64,000 nt of DNA from Prototheca cutis (Eukaryota > Chlorophyta > Trebouxiophyceae > Chlorellales > Chlorellaceae), in contig BCIH01000005.1 in NCBI GenBank assembly GCA_002897115.2, positions 498,009-562,008 on the forward strand, in the 5' to 3' direction. Position numbers and translations under genes: made by a program. Under the pieces are notes generated by a model that was not told the DNA's origin, did not search any database, and saw nothing but the letters and a program-made list of their open reading frames with translations. Each line of letters opens with the position of its first letter. Position 1 is the stretch's first letter. Shown here piece after piece: positions 12,235 to 22,997 of this stretch.

Positions 12235-14212
12235 TCAGGTGGGCGCTGTGGCCGCCACTTCTGCGGCCCCGGCGGCCTCTGCGGCCGCCGCAGCTGCCGT
12301 CGCTGCGGCCTCTGCCTCGGCGTAGTGGTTTTGGGCGGGGTCGTCGAGGGTGACGAGCGCGACCCCCGGGGCAGTGGCCGCGAGTGCGGCGAGTGCGGCA
12401 GCGTCGACGGGGGTCGTCCAGCCACGCTCACGTGCCAGCAGGACCCGGCGCAGCCTGGGGAGTTGATTCAAAGGCTTGCCAGATTGTCCCAACACCATCG
12501 AATCACAGCCGCGGAGGTCGAGTTCCAGAAGCTCGGTCGCGTCGGCCAGCGCGAGCGGCAGCTCGGCCAGCGCCGGGTTCTGGCGCAGACCCAGCCACTG
12601 CAGCCGGCGCAGGCACGGCGCGTCCTCTGGCAGGCTGACAAGCCTGTTGATCCCCAAGTCCAGCCGACGCAGCGTGCGCATCTCGGCCACAGGTTCAGGC
12701 AGGGCCTCCAGGCGGCACGCCCGCAGCTCCAACACCGCCAGAGCCGGCATGCAGCCGAGTTCACGCGGCAGCGCACCCGCGAGTTCGGCGGCACCGTTGA
12801 GCGCCAGCCGCGTCAGCCCCGGCAGCGCCGTGCACCAGCTGGAAGGCAGGCGGTCAGCCATGGATGACGACAGGTCCAGGCTCCTCAGCCGGGGGAGTTG
12901 CCCCGGCCGCAGCTCGGGCAGGCTGCCCAGCAGCGCCGGGAGTGCCAGCGCCTCCAGGTGCCGACAGGCAAGGATGCCCTCGGGCACCGACACGCTCCCC
13001 AGCAACACGTCCGCCCCGGCCAGCGCCACGGGCCGTGTCGGTGCGACGCCACCGTGGCCCTGGCCCGCCGGTGCTTGGCTCGATGCTTGGCCCGGCGCCG
13101 CTCGCGCACCGGCCAAGACATTGAGGACGTCGACCGTGGCACGAAGGGATGCAAGCGAGGGCAGGCGTGCCAGCGCGTCCCACACCGCCAGTTCCTGCCA
13201 GCTCCCCGCGTCCTCGGGTGCGGGCGTCAGTGCCAGGTGCGTCAGTGCCGTCAGCCCCGCGGCCGTGGCATCGTCGGGCGGGTCCAGGGTCACCCCCTCC
13301 AGCTCCAGCGCGCGGAGCGAGGTCAGGTGGCGCAGGTCGCCGCCGGCCATGCGGAACCGCGCCGCGATGGCAAGGCTCTCCAGCCTCGACCAGGCCTTGA
13401 GCAGCGGCAGCGGCAGCCCGCCCCGGATCTCGGCCACGCTCAGTCGCACCGCACGCAGCTCTCGCAGCGGCTTGAGCTTCGCAATATCGCGAGCGCGCAG
13501 TGCAAGCGACGCGCCGCCGTCACGGGGAACCAGGATCTGCAGCGCACGCAGCGACGTCAGCTTGGCCAGCGAACCCAACGCCCGGGGGAGGTTGCGGTCC
13601 GATGAGACATACTGCAGTGACTGTGGAAAGAAGGGGGGACGAAGGTCATGGGGGACATTCATCGAGGTACATGATGGTCATGCTGCTGTCAAGCATCAAG
13701 GTAAAGGTAGACTGGGCCATGCTGGCAGGCTGGATGGGGCCCCATCCGGTGGCCTGGCCCTCCAGAAAGCACCCATCCACCCACTCACTCCGTTAAACCA
13801 CGCAGACAACAAGCTGGCGAGCCAGCGTCGATGCGGGTTCCTCCTGAAATCACAACACACACAAAATCCCCGTGCTCACCATGAGCTTGTTCGCGGAGGC
13901 GAGCAGGTCCACGATGCCCGAGGCCAGGGAGTCGAGGGGATACGGCGTCCAGAGCTTGAAGTGCTGGATGGCTTCCAGTCGGGCGGCCAGCCAGGACCCC
14001 ACAGAGCTGGCTCTGCACTCGGCATCTGATGGGGTGAGGGAAGCGCCGTCCAGCGTCACATCGCCGTAGAGAAGCCGGGACGACACTTCAATGGCTCGCC
14101 ACGTGCGACAGGTCGCGGAAGCCGCTGCACGGTCCTCGGGCGCCAGGAGCAGCAGAATTTGCTCCACTGCCGCAGCCGGCAGGTCAGCCCCCGTCAAAGC
14201 CTTTGTAGGCAT
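12235..14212 (-). CDS. F-box/leucine-rich-repeat protein
   Basis: Two exons: about 14212-13880 and 13620-12235. The donor after ...ANKLM and the acceptor before SLQYVSSD are in phase, giving about 575 aa. Near residues 10-50 is an F-box-like segment (LPAAAVEQILLLLAPEDRAA, then CRTWRAI). The second exon is a run of leucine-rich repeats such as LPRLRSLDLSSSMADRLP, LPGLTRLALNGAAELAGALP, MRTLRRLDLGINRLVSLP and LRRLQWLGLRQNPALAELP. The last 35 or so residues are almost pure Ala/Glu from GCN codon runs. Family knowledge: such proteins usually act as substrate receptors of SCF ubiquitin ligases, with the LRR binding the target. The target is unknown, and the F-box is weak enough that a non-SCF role is possible. 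An upstream in-frame GTG (14314) was passed over for the ATG at 14212. Confidence 0.8.
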
Positions 14213-14678
14213 CCTCCCGGTGCGAGAAGCCTTCGCGGGCTCAGTGGCTCGGCGCAGCACCTGCGGTGCAGCCCGTGGGCGGGAAGAAGAGGTCCTCCAA
14301 CCCAGGCCCTGCACGGGCGACTCAAGAAGGCATCGAAGCGCTCATAAAAATGACAGTGTAGCGTTATGCTCGCTGAAGTGCGCAGGGCGTGTCCCTGTGT
14401 GCTCCAAGCACCCCCGGCGCTGACGCTGCCAACATTACTAAAAGTGGGTGAAATTTTCCGAAGCCCCGGTCGTGGCTGTCAGCAACAACACTCAGCGAGT
14501 GGCCGGATTCAAATCAGGGACGTAACCCCATTTCTGCACCTTAGATTCCGTCCTACACGCCGATCAAGGCCATAAGTCGGCCTGATCGCGGTAGGATTGG
14601 AGTGCTTGAGGCCCCAGGGAATCGTCATCCACCGAACCCTTGTGCCTTGGGCAATACGCTGCGGAGGCGTCCTACGCC
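14213..14678. promoter_or_regulatory. Divergent intergenic region between F-box/LRR and transhydrogenase genes
   Basis: 466 bp between opposed start codons. It presumably carries both promoters. No clear motif is visible. Confidence 0.45.
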
Positions 14679-17600
14679 ATGCAGGCGTTCTCGAGATGTG
14701 CATCTGGTCCATCCGGGATACGCAGCCTGGTTTCTGCCCTCCGATGCCTGGATGCGTCGGCCTCGGTGCTCCCGCTGGCGCTGCCTGCACGGGCTGTGCC
14801 GGGATCGGCTCACCCGAGTGATCTGGTCCGTGCCGCAGCTCCGTGGGCGGGCCACCACCTGACTCGCTTCTTCTCCGCTCCTGTGGACACTGGCATCCCC
14901 TATGCGCAGCTCACTGTTGGTGTGTGGTGGCTGGCCGACAGTGGGGCGGCGCAGGATTGGCGCTGTCCCCGCATTTGCGGTTCCCGTGCACATGCGATAC
15001 ATGACATGATGTCAGGATGCGATGTCTATGCCCGGCATGCACATGGCTCCGTGTGGGGTTCACCAGAACAAGGAAGTTACCGTTCAATCCGATTATTCCC
15101 GCCTCTTGCCATGTCTCAGGCGTCCCCAAGGAGAACTACCCTGGCGAGCGTCGCGTGGCTTTGACCCCGGCGGGCGTGGCGGCGCTGAAGAAGGCAGGAT
15201 TTGCAGACATCATCGTCGAGCGTGGTGCTGGCGCGTCTGCCAACTTTTCTGTGAGCGGGCCTGCCACGTCTTTGTAGGGAGGGGCAGCACACACGCATTT
15301 GAATGCAAAGAGAGAGAGAGAGGGGGAGAGAGAGAGGGAGTGTGTGTGTTATTGGGAAGGGCGGTGGGGACATTCAGCGCCGCAACAGCAAATTCTTGAC
15401 CCTGCCACCCTGTCACCAGCGAGACAGTTCGTTGAGGATCATGTTGTCTGGCAGCGTCACCTGCTGGATCAATCCAACACCTGCACCACAGGATGCCGAC
15501 TATGAGGCAGCTGGCGCGAAGCTGGGTGCGGCGGCCGACGCCTTGGGCAGGGACATGGTGCTCAAGATCCGTCCCCCCACGCTGGACACGGAGGTGGGGC
15601 TGCTGAAGCCCGGCGGGCGCTTGATTTCCTTCATCCAGCCCGCGCAGAACAAGGAGCTGGTCGACGCCCTGGCCCAGCGCAAGATGACCGTGCTGGGTGA
15701 GCAGGGCCGGGTGGCGGTGGTGTTTTGTGGAGGAGGAGCGGGGAAAGGGGAACCGGGTGCACGATGCGACGAGCTCAGTGCCGCATGCATTGGTCAATGA
15801 TGCCCTGCAGTCACCAGCGCCACCCCCCGTCAATTTATCAGTGTGATGATGATGCTTCCCTGCAACACAGCACCGCACTGCGCCCACCCCCCCAAAATTC
15901 TCAACAGCGATGGACTGCATTCCTCGGACCATCAGCCGTGCCCAGACGTTTGATGCTCTGAGCTCCATGGCCAACATCGCCGGCTATCGGTGCGTTGACA
16001 CAGACTGTGGTGGTGATTTCTTTCTTTCTTTGTTGTGCGCGTGCACAATGGTGATGGTGTGGGAACGCAGACGCCTCGCTGGTATGCGTGTGCCCTGTTC
16101 CACGCCCCAGCCTGCCACCCCACCCGAATCCCAAAACAGTGCGGTGGTGGAGGCTGCCAACCACTTTGGGCGCTTCTTCACGGGCCAGATCACGGCCGCG
16201 GGCCGCGTGCCGCCCGCCAAGATGCTTGTCATCGGAGGCGGTGTGGCCGGTCTCTCGGCCATCGGCACCGCGAAGAACATGGGCGCCATCGTTCGCGTGT
16301 TTGACACCCGTGCCGCCGTCGCCGAACAGGTATTTGGAATGTCTCGTTAGTGAGCGGAGTGGGTGGGCGGGTTAGGAAACGGTGGTGGTCGCCCGCTGAT
16401 TTCCATCACATCTGTGCATGCTGGTTTCGATCAAGTGGGAGTAATTCCGACGATCGATGCCCGCCAACGAGTGAACTAGGCCAAGTCGCTGGGCGCGGAG
16501 TTTCTGACCGTGGAAATTGAAGAATCCGGCGAGGGCGGTGGCGGCTACGCCAAGGAGATGTCCCCCGAGTTCATCGCGGCGGAGATGGCGCTGTTTGCCG
16601 AGCAGGCCCGTGACGTCGACATCATCATCACCACCGCACTGGTCCCAGGCAAGAAGGCCCCGCTGCTGATCACACGCGAGATGATCGAGTCCATGCGCCC
16701 CGGATCCGTGACGGTAGACCTGGCTGCAGAGCAGGGTGGCAACGTCGAGACCACGTCCCCGGGCGAGGTGGTGAGGACTCCGAGCGGCGTGACGTGCATC
16801 GGGTACACCGACCTGCCCTCACGCCTCCCCACTCAGGCGAGCACGCTGTTCTCCAACAACATCTCCAAGTTCATGCTGTCTGCTGGGCCGTTCACTGGCC
16901 ACAAGGAGACCTTTTTCATCGACCACAAGGACGAGGCCGTGCGTGGCGCGCTGGTGCTGGAAAACGGCGAGCTCCGCTGGCCGGCCCCGCCCCCAGTCGC
17001 ATCTGGTGCGAGGGCTGCTGCACCCGTTAAGAAGGAGGCCGTCGTCGACACTGCTTCCACGCCCGAGGCCATCCGCGCGGCGACGCTGCGGTCCAGCGCC
17101 GCGGCCGCTGCCGGTTTAGGTGCTCTGGTTGCGGTCGGCGCGGCGGCCCCTACTCCAGCATTTTCGTCCATGCTGGCCAAGTTTGGGCTTGCCAGCGTGT
17201 GTGGGTACCAGACGGTGTGGGGCGTGACGCCCGCGCTGCACTCACCCCTGATGTCGGTGACCAACGCCATCTCGGGCCTGACGGCCGTCGGCGGCATGGC
17301 CGTCGCGACGGGTGGCCTGGTCCCCGCGGGGCCCGTGGGCGCGCTGGCCGCCACGGCCGTTGTCGCATCCGCGGTCAACATCGGCGGCGGTTTCACGATC
17401 ACGCAGCGCATGTTGGACATGTTCAAGCGCCCCGGCGACCCGCCAGAGTTCCCGGGCTTTTACCACCTCCCTGCGGGTGCGGGCGCGGCTGCGCTGGCCA
17501 CGGCCGCCGCGCTGGGTGCCCCCGGCACGACGTCTGCCGCCTACCTCGCGGCCTCGGGTCTCTGCATTGCCGCCATCGCCTGCCTGTCTGCCCAGCGCAC

Positions 17601-18526
17601 CGCGCGTCTGGGCAATGCCCTGGGAGCCGGCGGCGTGGGTCTGGGCCTGGCCGCCACGCTCACTGGCCTGGCTCCCGAGCCCGCGCTCGCGGCGCAGCTG
17701 GTCGGTGGGCTGGGGCTGGGCGCGGCGGCCGGCGCGGCCGTCGCAAAGCGCATGGCCATCACCTCCCTGCCCCAGATGGTCGCCGGGTTCCACTCCCTCG
17801 TGGGCCTCGCTGCCGTCTGCACCAGCATCGCGAGCATCCTGGCCGTCGACCCCAGCCACGCGGGCAGCGTGCACGCTGCTGCCGCGTACGCGGGCGCGTT
17901 CATCGGTGCCGTCACCCTGACTGGCAGCGCCGTGGCCTTTGGCAAGCTGCACGGCTTGTTACCTTCGCGTCCGCTGGCGCTGCCAGGTAAAAACGCACTC
18001 AACGCTGGCGCGGCTGCCGGGGCGCTGGCCGCGGGGGCGGCGTTTCTGACCACGGGCGACCCGACGATCGCGCTGGGCGCGCTGGCCGCCACGACCGCCC
18101 TCGCGGGCGGCCTGGGTGCCCACATGACGGCGAGCATCGGCGGCGCCGACATGCCTGTTGTCATCACGCTCCTCAACTCGTACTCGGGCTATGCCCTCTG
18201 TGCTGAAGGGTTTATGCTCAACAACGATCTCCTCACGGCCGTGGGAGCGCTGATCGGGTCCTCGGGTGCCATTCTCTCCTACATCATGTGCAAGGTCAGT
18301 TTTGTTGTCGGTGGCTAGCTGGGTGGGTGGGTGTTTTTTTCCTGTGGTGGGGTTTTTGCCATTACCTCCTTATGCATCCTTCACCACACACACCCAATAC
18401 GCACCTCACACCCATGCAAACAAGCAATGCCCGCAGGCTATGAACCGCTCGCTGGCCAACGTGATTCTGGGCGGCTACGCCACGGCTGCCAAGGGCGATG
18501 CTGCCAAAGTGGAAGGAACCCACACG

Positions 18527-18557
<31 letters not shown>

Positions 18558-19243
18558 CGCGCGCGCGCTGGTTTGGTAAAGGGGGGGTTGATTCGTGGGT
18601 TTTCAAAACCACCTCATGCATGCGATCCACCACCCTGCAAGACACAATCACACATGCATGCATCCATACGATTGCAGGAGGTGGACGTCGCTGGCACGGC
18701 AGAGGCTCTGACGGGCTCACGCAACGTGCTGATTGTCCCCGGCTATGGCCTGGCCGTCGCCGGTGCCCAGTATGCCATTGCGGATCTGGTCAAGCGTCTC
18801 CGCGCCAAGGGCGTCAGCGTCAAGTGAGAGAAGATTCTTGGGGTTTGCGTGTTGCAACCTTTTTTGTCATGTGGAGTGGAGGAAGGGGGCAGGCGGCTGG
18901 CTGCAATCATTGGTTGAGCTTGCGTGCTTCCCACCCTTTTGATTGCTGCAGGTTTGGCATTCACCCAGTGGCGGGGCGCATGCCGGGCCAGCTCAATGTG
19001 CTGCTGGCTGAGGCCGGCGTGCCCTATGACATTGTCGAGGAGGTGCGTGTACTGAACTGTTGGCTTGCACTTATTGTTTGTTTGGGCATGTGCGAAGGGG
19101 AGGTCTTCTTGCTGTCGTCTGATGGCTTTGTCCGATCGATTGCCAGCAGCTATGTTTGCTGCCCGGAAGGCACGCCGGGCTGAGCGCTCACTGAAAATTG
19201 TTAGCTGGCCCAATTCGATGCCCCCCTCCCCTCCACAAACACA

Positions 19244-19279
<36 letters not shown>

Positions 19280-19601
19280 CACACGCACGCGCATGCAGAT
19301 GGACGAGGTCAACCCAAACATGGAGGAGTTTGACTTGGCTCTGGTGATTGGCGCCAACGACACCATCAACTCTGCGGCAGTGGAGGACCCCAACTCTGTC
19401 ATCGCAGGCATGCCCGTGGTGGAGGTGTGGAAGGCCAAGCAGGTCATCGTCATGAAGCGCACCATGGGCACCGGGTACGCTGGCGCGGAGAATCCTGTGT
19501 TTTACAAGCCTAACACCCAGATGCTCCTGGGCGATGCCAAGTCCGTCTGCGACCAGCTCAACGCCAAGGTCGCCGAAGCCCTGGGTCTCCATGGCTCCTG
19601 A
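14679..19601 (+). CDS. NNT: Mitochondrial-type proton-translocating NAD(P)+ transhydrogenase, single-chain
   Basis: Ten in-phase exons: 14679-14919, 15120-15250, 15492-15696, 15908-15989, 16140-16329, 16480-18294, 18437-18526, 18678-18823, 18952-19042 and 19299-19601 (about 1097 aa). The first 75 residues are Arg/Ser/Ala-rich with few acids, as in a mitochondrial presequence ([13 protein letters not shown]...[10 protein letters not shown]). Domain I (NAD(H), PntA-like) shows [47 protein letters not shown] and [10 protein letters not shown]. The 1.8-kb sixth exon adds the hydrophobic, Ala/Gly-rich proton-channel domain. Domain III (NADP(H), PntB-like) has [50 protein letters not shown] and [11 protein letters not shown]. 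Family knowledge: it uses the proton gradient to drive NADH + NADP+ to NAD+ + NADPH in the inner mitochondrial membrane. An ATG at 14640 is an alternative start. Confidence 0.93.
15309..15350. repeat. (AG)n/(TG)n microsatellite in an intron of the transhydrogenase gene
   Basis: Purine-only AG run followed by a short TG run, between exons 2 and 3. Confidence 0.85.
18527..18569 (+). repeat. (GT)n(GC)n tract that forms the 5' splice site
   Basis: The tract begins exactly at the donor of intron 7. The exon ends ...CACACG at 18526 and the intron opens directly into about 12 GT units, then about 10 CG/GC units. Several consecutive GTs could each serve as donor; only the first keeps the frame with exon 8. 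Confidence 0.9.
19239..19292. repeat. (ACGC)n tetranucleotide microsatellite next to a 3' splice site
   Basis: About a dozen ACGC units lie just upstream of the GCATGCAG acceptor (ends 19298) of the last transhydrogenase exon. Confidence 0.9.
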
Positions 19602-19625
19602 TGGGGTTGAGCACAGGGGTTTTAG

Positions 19626-19630
19626 TGTAA
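19626..19630 (+). promoter_or_regulatory. Putative TGTAA polyadenylation signal of the transhydrogenase gene
   Basis: TGTAA lies 25 nt after the stop codon. TGTAA is the usual green-algal poly(A) signal, so this supports both the gene end and the lineage. Confidence 0.6.
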
Positions 19631-19932
19631 GCTATGTACCTGGGCGGATCATGCAACTGTGTGATTTTCTGTCGGATCATGTGTCTGTCGTGGGAACGAG
19701 AGCATGCCGACACGTCTCTGTTTCCCCGGCAGTAACAGTCAGGTCTATGCTCCCCGAGCATGCGCACATGTTGCTGTCTGGCGACGAAAGAAAGTTTTGC
19801 TGACGGAGACAGGCTAGGATTTTGATGGACCATGCCTGGTGTAAGATTGGCCCCAACAGTTTTTGGATGTCATCAATGCACAGGGCACATGCAGTTTGCG
19901 GTTTACCCAATTACCATGCGGGGCAAAAGTAA

Positions 19933-20590
19933 TGCAACCAGCTCAGCCAGCAACAGCGTCACATCACCCCGGGGGTTGCTGGGCATCACTGATGGCTGTG
20001 AATTGTCACCCCCCACAGGGCAATAGGAAGGTGACCACCTCAATGATGGACCACCTCCGGGGCTGTTTTCCTTTCCGGGCCAAGAAGCACTGGGCTCGTT
20101 GGCCCGGGAAGGGAGCCCCCGGGGTTTCCGCCCCCGGTGCTGCTTTCCCTTCCCGGGGGAGGGAAGGAGCCCCAGGGGTTCCCACCCCCAGTTGGGAAGG
20201 CTATAACCCCCCAGGATGGATGGATGGATGTTCATCAGCACTGTGGCGCTGGGCACTGGAAGAACGCCGGCCGCTTGCCGGTCTTCCGCAGGCTCTGCAC
20301 GATGTGCCTCATGTTCAGACACGCCATCAAGTCTCTGTTTCAGAGGTGATGCTTGCCTTTCGGGGGCGGCACTCCTCGTTGGTGCAGCGCAGCAGTCCGT
20401 GGCACACCACCGTAGGCGTCTGCTCCCTGCAGTGCAGGCATGGGTTGGGCACTCGGCGCTGCTGCCAAGAAGGAACCCAACCCATCCTCTGAGCGATGTG
20501 GCAAGGGAATGCGATCCAACAGGCATCTTGTCTGAAAAACATGCCCTTGCTGTGCAGGTGGGAGTGGACGATTCTCGAGAAGGTTTCATC
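19933..20590 (-). mobile_element. Dispersed repeat copy 1, a possible decayed TnpB/Fanzor-like element
   Basis: This segment is closely similar over nearly its full length to 50069-50648, in the same orientation. Both copies begin TGCAACCAGCTCAGCC and end at AGAAGGTTTC, and similarity stops abruptly outside. I see no terminal inverted repeats. Downstream of the coding remnant is a hairpin-prone run built around TTCCCTTCCC/GGGAAGGGAA (perfect in copy 2, one mismatch here). This copy carries an extra GC-rich insertion at about 20080-20140. Defined ends, no TIRs and a subterminal hairpin fit IS200/IS605-like or TnpB/Fanzor-associated elements, but this is inference. Confidence 0.6.
20235..20542 (-). 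pseudogene. Frameshifted C-terminal remnant of a zinc-ribbon/NRD protein (copy 1)
   Basis: Two minus-strand frames together give a conserved protein end. One (20542 to about 20350) has a CLHC pair, then VVCHGLLRCTNEEC. The other has NRDLMACLNMRHI, then QSLRKTGKRP, and stops with TGA at 20235-20237. A frameshift separates them. Order of features: C-x2-C, spacer, C-x4-C-like pair, N-R-D, helix. TnpB and Fanzor nucleases have a zinc ribbon followed by a RuvC-III Asp in an N-x-D-x-N-A-A-x-N-I type motif, which this resembles. No intact upstream nuclease domain is present, so it is a fragment. Confidence 0.5.
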
Positions 20591-21000
20591 ATTTTCTGCC
20601 GTTAATGTACGGCGATATTATTTGGGCCACGGGTCACACGTAAACGGACGTCGGCCATGCTACCACTGCCACACGCCTCTGGTTGCATTTGTGGAATTGT
20701 AGAGTGAGTTCTCGGAGCGCCCACGAGACAAGGGCGCAGCATCCATCCATCCCCTGGTGGCCCCGCCGGCCTGGGCGCATAGGCGACGCCCTTTGCGATG
20801 GTGTGGCTCGGCGAGACGCTGCAGAAGCTTGGATCTGCAGCTGTAAAAGTTGTCCAGAATACCAGTAGGAACAATAAGTCTACGATATTCGAGGTGAGGG
20901 GGTTTGCCTCTGTGTGGTCCCGTGGGTGATCGCCCAGGCTCTTGAGCTTAAGCCAGCTGGAGCCCCCTGCATGATGGTCATGCGGTAGCGAGGTGGTGCG

Positions 21001-22997
21001 ATGCGCAATGCGTGTATCCCAATCCCCGAGCAGGTGTCGTACCTGGGCCTGAGCCTCCTGGGTTCTTGGCTCATTCTGCGATGGGCGCTCAAGCAGATGG
21101 ACCCAACCAAGAAGAATGTGGAGACGGTGCGCGGGTGATAGGGGGCTGTTTGTGTGGCATGACCCATGCACGCATGCACTGGAGGTCGTGGGGCAGGCAT
21201 GCATCGACGGGCGTCATGCATGCGGTCCACTTGAGTTGCCGCAAACCATAGGCACCGGCCCCGTCAACCTTTGGCGCTCCCGCAGGCCAAACAACGCCGG
21301 AAGGCGCTGTCCAAGCGGCTGGGTCGTCCAGTGAATACCGACGGCCAGTATGAGGACGTAGGTTTCCATATGCATGGGCCGTTGCTGTTGGTGGGTTTGA
21401 GGTCGCCGACTGGCGCCATGTGGCAGGGCTGTCAATCACCCGCCCGGGGTTCCTGTTTCAATGACCGCCGTCTGAAACACACACACAGGTGATTGCGCAA
21501 GAGGTGGTCAACCCTGCTCACATCACTGTGCGTCTGTCTGATGTCGGTGGTCTCGACCACATCATCGAGGACTTGGTGAGTGAGACCGGCGCTGCGAGTA
21601 TGGGTAACTAGTGGTAGCTGGCTGGTGGCAAAAAGAAGAAAGCAAGAATATTAAGAAACCAAACAATTGATCCGCACGATCGGCGCAGCAACGCAATGTG
21701 ATCACGCCCATGCGGCGTCCCGAGCTGTTCCGGACGACACTGCTTCGGCAAAAACGTGGTGTGCTGCTGTACGGCCCGCCTGGCACCGGCAAGACGATGC
21801 TGGCCAAGGCCCTTGCCCGGGAGTGCAACGCATGCTTCATCAACCTCAAGGCGTCGACGCTGCTGAGCAAGTGGTACGGCGACACCAACAAGCTGATTGC
21901 CGCGGTGTGGACGCTGGCGGCGAAGATTGCTCCCACGATCCTGTTCATCGACGAGGTGGACTCGCTGCTGGGGGCGCGGCGGACCCTCGAGCACGAGGCC
22001 ACCACGGCCATGAAGACGGAGTTCATGCAGCTGTGGGACGGCTTCGAGACCGACCCAGACAGCAACATCGTCGTGCTGGGCGCCACCAACAAGCGCGACG
22101 ATCTCGACGATGCCGTGCTTCGGCGGTTTAGCCTGCAGTACGAGGTGCGCCTGCCTCAGCGTGTGCAGCGTGAGACCATCCTCCGCCTCCTCCTCGCGCG
22201 CCACGCCCGCGAGCTGGGCACGCAGTTCCTAAGCCCCGAACTCGCCGCCGAAGTGCTGCCCCGCACTGAAGGAGTGGGCGCCGCGGCTACCAGTGAGCCG
22301 GCACCTGGTGGCGCTGCTGACAATGGACCAAGCACAGTGCAGCCGCCGCAGCTTGCCGAGCACTTGCAGCAGCAGCAGCAGCAGCAGGCAAAGAAGCAAT
22401 CTCACCCGCCCAGTGCAGTGCGGCGGTTGGCGGAGCGGACGGAGGGATACAGCGGATCGGATCTCACAGAGCTCTGCAGTCTAGCCGCCGCAGTGCCCTT
22501 TCACGATGCTGCAGCGAGCCAGTACGTTCCTGATTCTGTGTGTGTGTGTGTGTGTGTGTCTGTAGGGGGGGGGTTGGTGCCTGTTTTCATGACTTGTTTT
22601 CTGGTGTTACTACCATTGTGGGGACAGTTTGGGGGCGTGCAGACCAAGCACCCACGCTCGCACAGCGATCATGCAGCACGCTGTCTACCATCATCACCGA
22701 CAATCCCGCTGCCCCCGAAACAATGAACCGCCTTCGAACAGGTCGGCGCCTGCGCCACTAGCGATGCGGCATTTTGAGCAGGTCTTGGGCACGTACACGC
22801 CGCCTTCTCGGGCGGCGCGGGAGACGCAGGAACGCCGGAGAACGGGGCGCAACGGCGCCGCCGCGGCCGTGCCCGGCCGGGAAGATTCCATGCGCATCCT
22901 GGCCGCCATGTTCAGCCACATGCTCGGGGACCAGGATGTTACCCTGGTTCGGGAAGAAGCTCAGGACAGCAACGAAGAGGAAGAGCGGCAGCGCTAA
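21001..22997 (+). CDS. ATAD1/Msp1-type AAA+ ATPase, membrane-anchored
   Basis: Five exons: 21001-21126, 21286-21357, 21489-21575, 21689-22521 and 22742-22997 (about 457 aa, all phases consistent). Exon 1 is short and encodes one N-terminal membrane segment (VSYLGLSLLGSWLILRWAL), followed by KQMDPTKK and KALSKRLGRPVNTDGQYEDV, hallmarks of this family. The AAA core shows VRLSDVGGLDHI, Walker A GPPGTGKT, a pore-loop-like SKWYGD, Walker B ILFIDEVDSLLG, GATNKRDDLDDAVLRR (sensor 1 and arginine finger) and a C-terminal EGYSGSDLTELC. Family knowledge: it extracts mislocalised tail-anchored proteins from the mitochondrial outer membrane or peroxisomes. Oddities: an insert of about 70 residues in the C-terminal lid, with eight consecutive glutamines from CAG repeats near 22370, and an acidic tail. 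A (TG)n tract lies in the last intron. Confidence 0.92.

Larger units (their letters stand above)
19602..21000. other. Intergenic region holding dispersed-repeat copy 1
   Basis: 1.4 kb between the transhydrogenase and ATAD1-like genes. The middle is occupied by the dispersed element at 19933-20590. Outside it I see only the transhydrogenase 3' end and, after 20600, presumed promoter sequence for the next gene. Confidence 0.6.

Noticed and set aside
14480..14560. Possible tRNA-like sequence (GGATTCAAAT box)
   Set aside because: No matching acceptor stem, D-arm or anticodon stem could be folded around it.
19933..20590. The dispersed repeat as a LINE or LTR fragment
   Set aside because: No reverse transcriptase, poly-A tail, long terminal repeat or target-site duplication is visible, and both copies share the same two ends.
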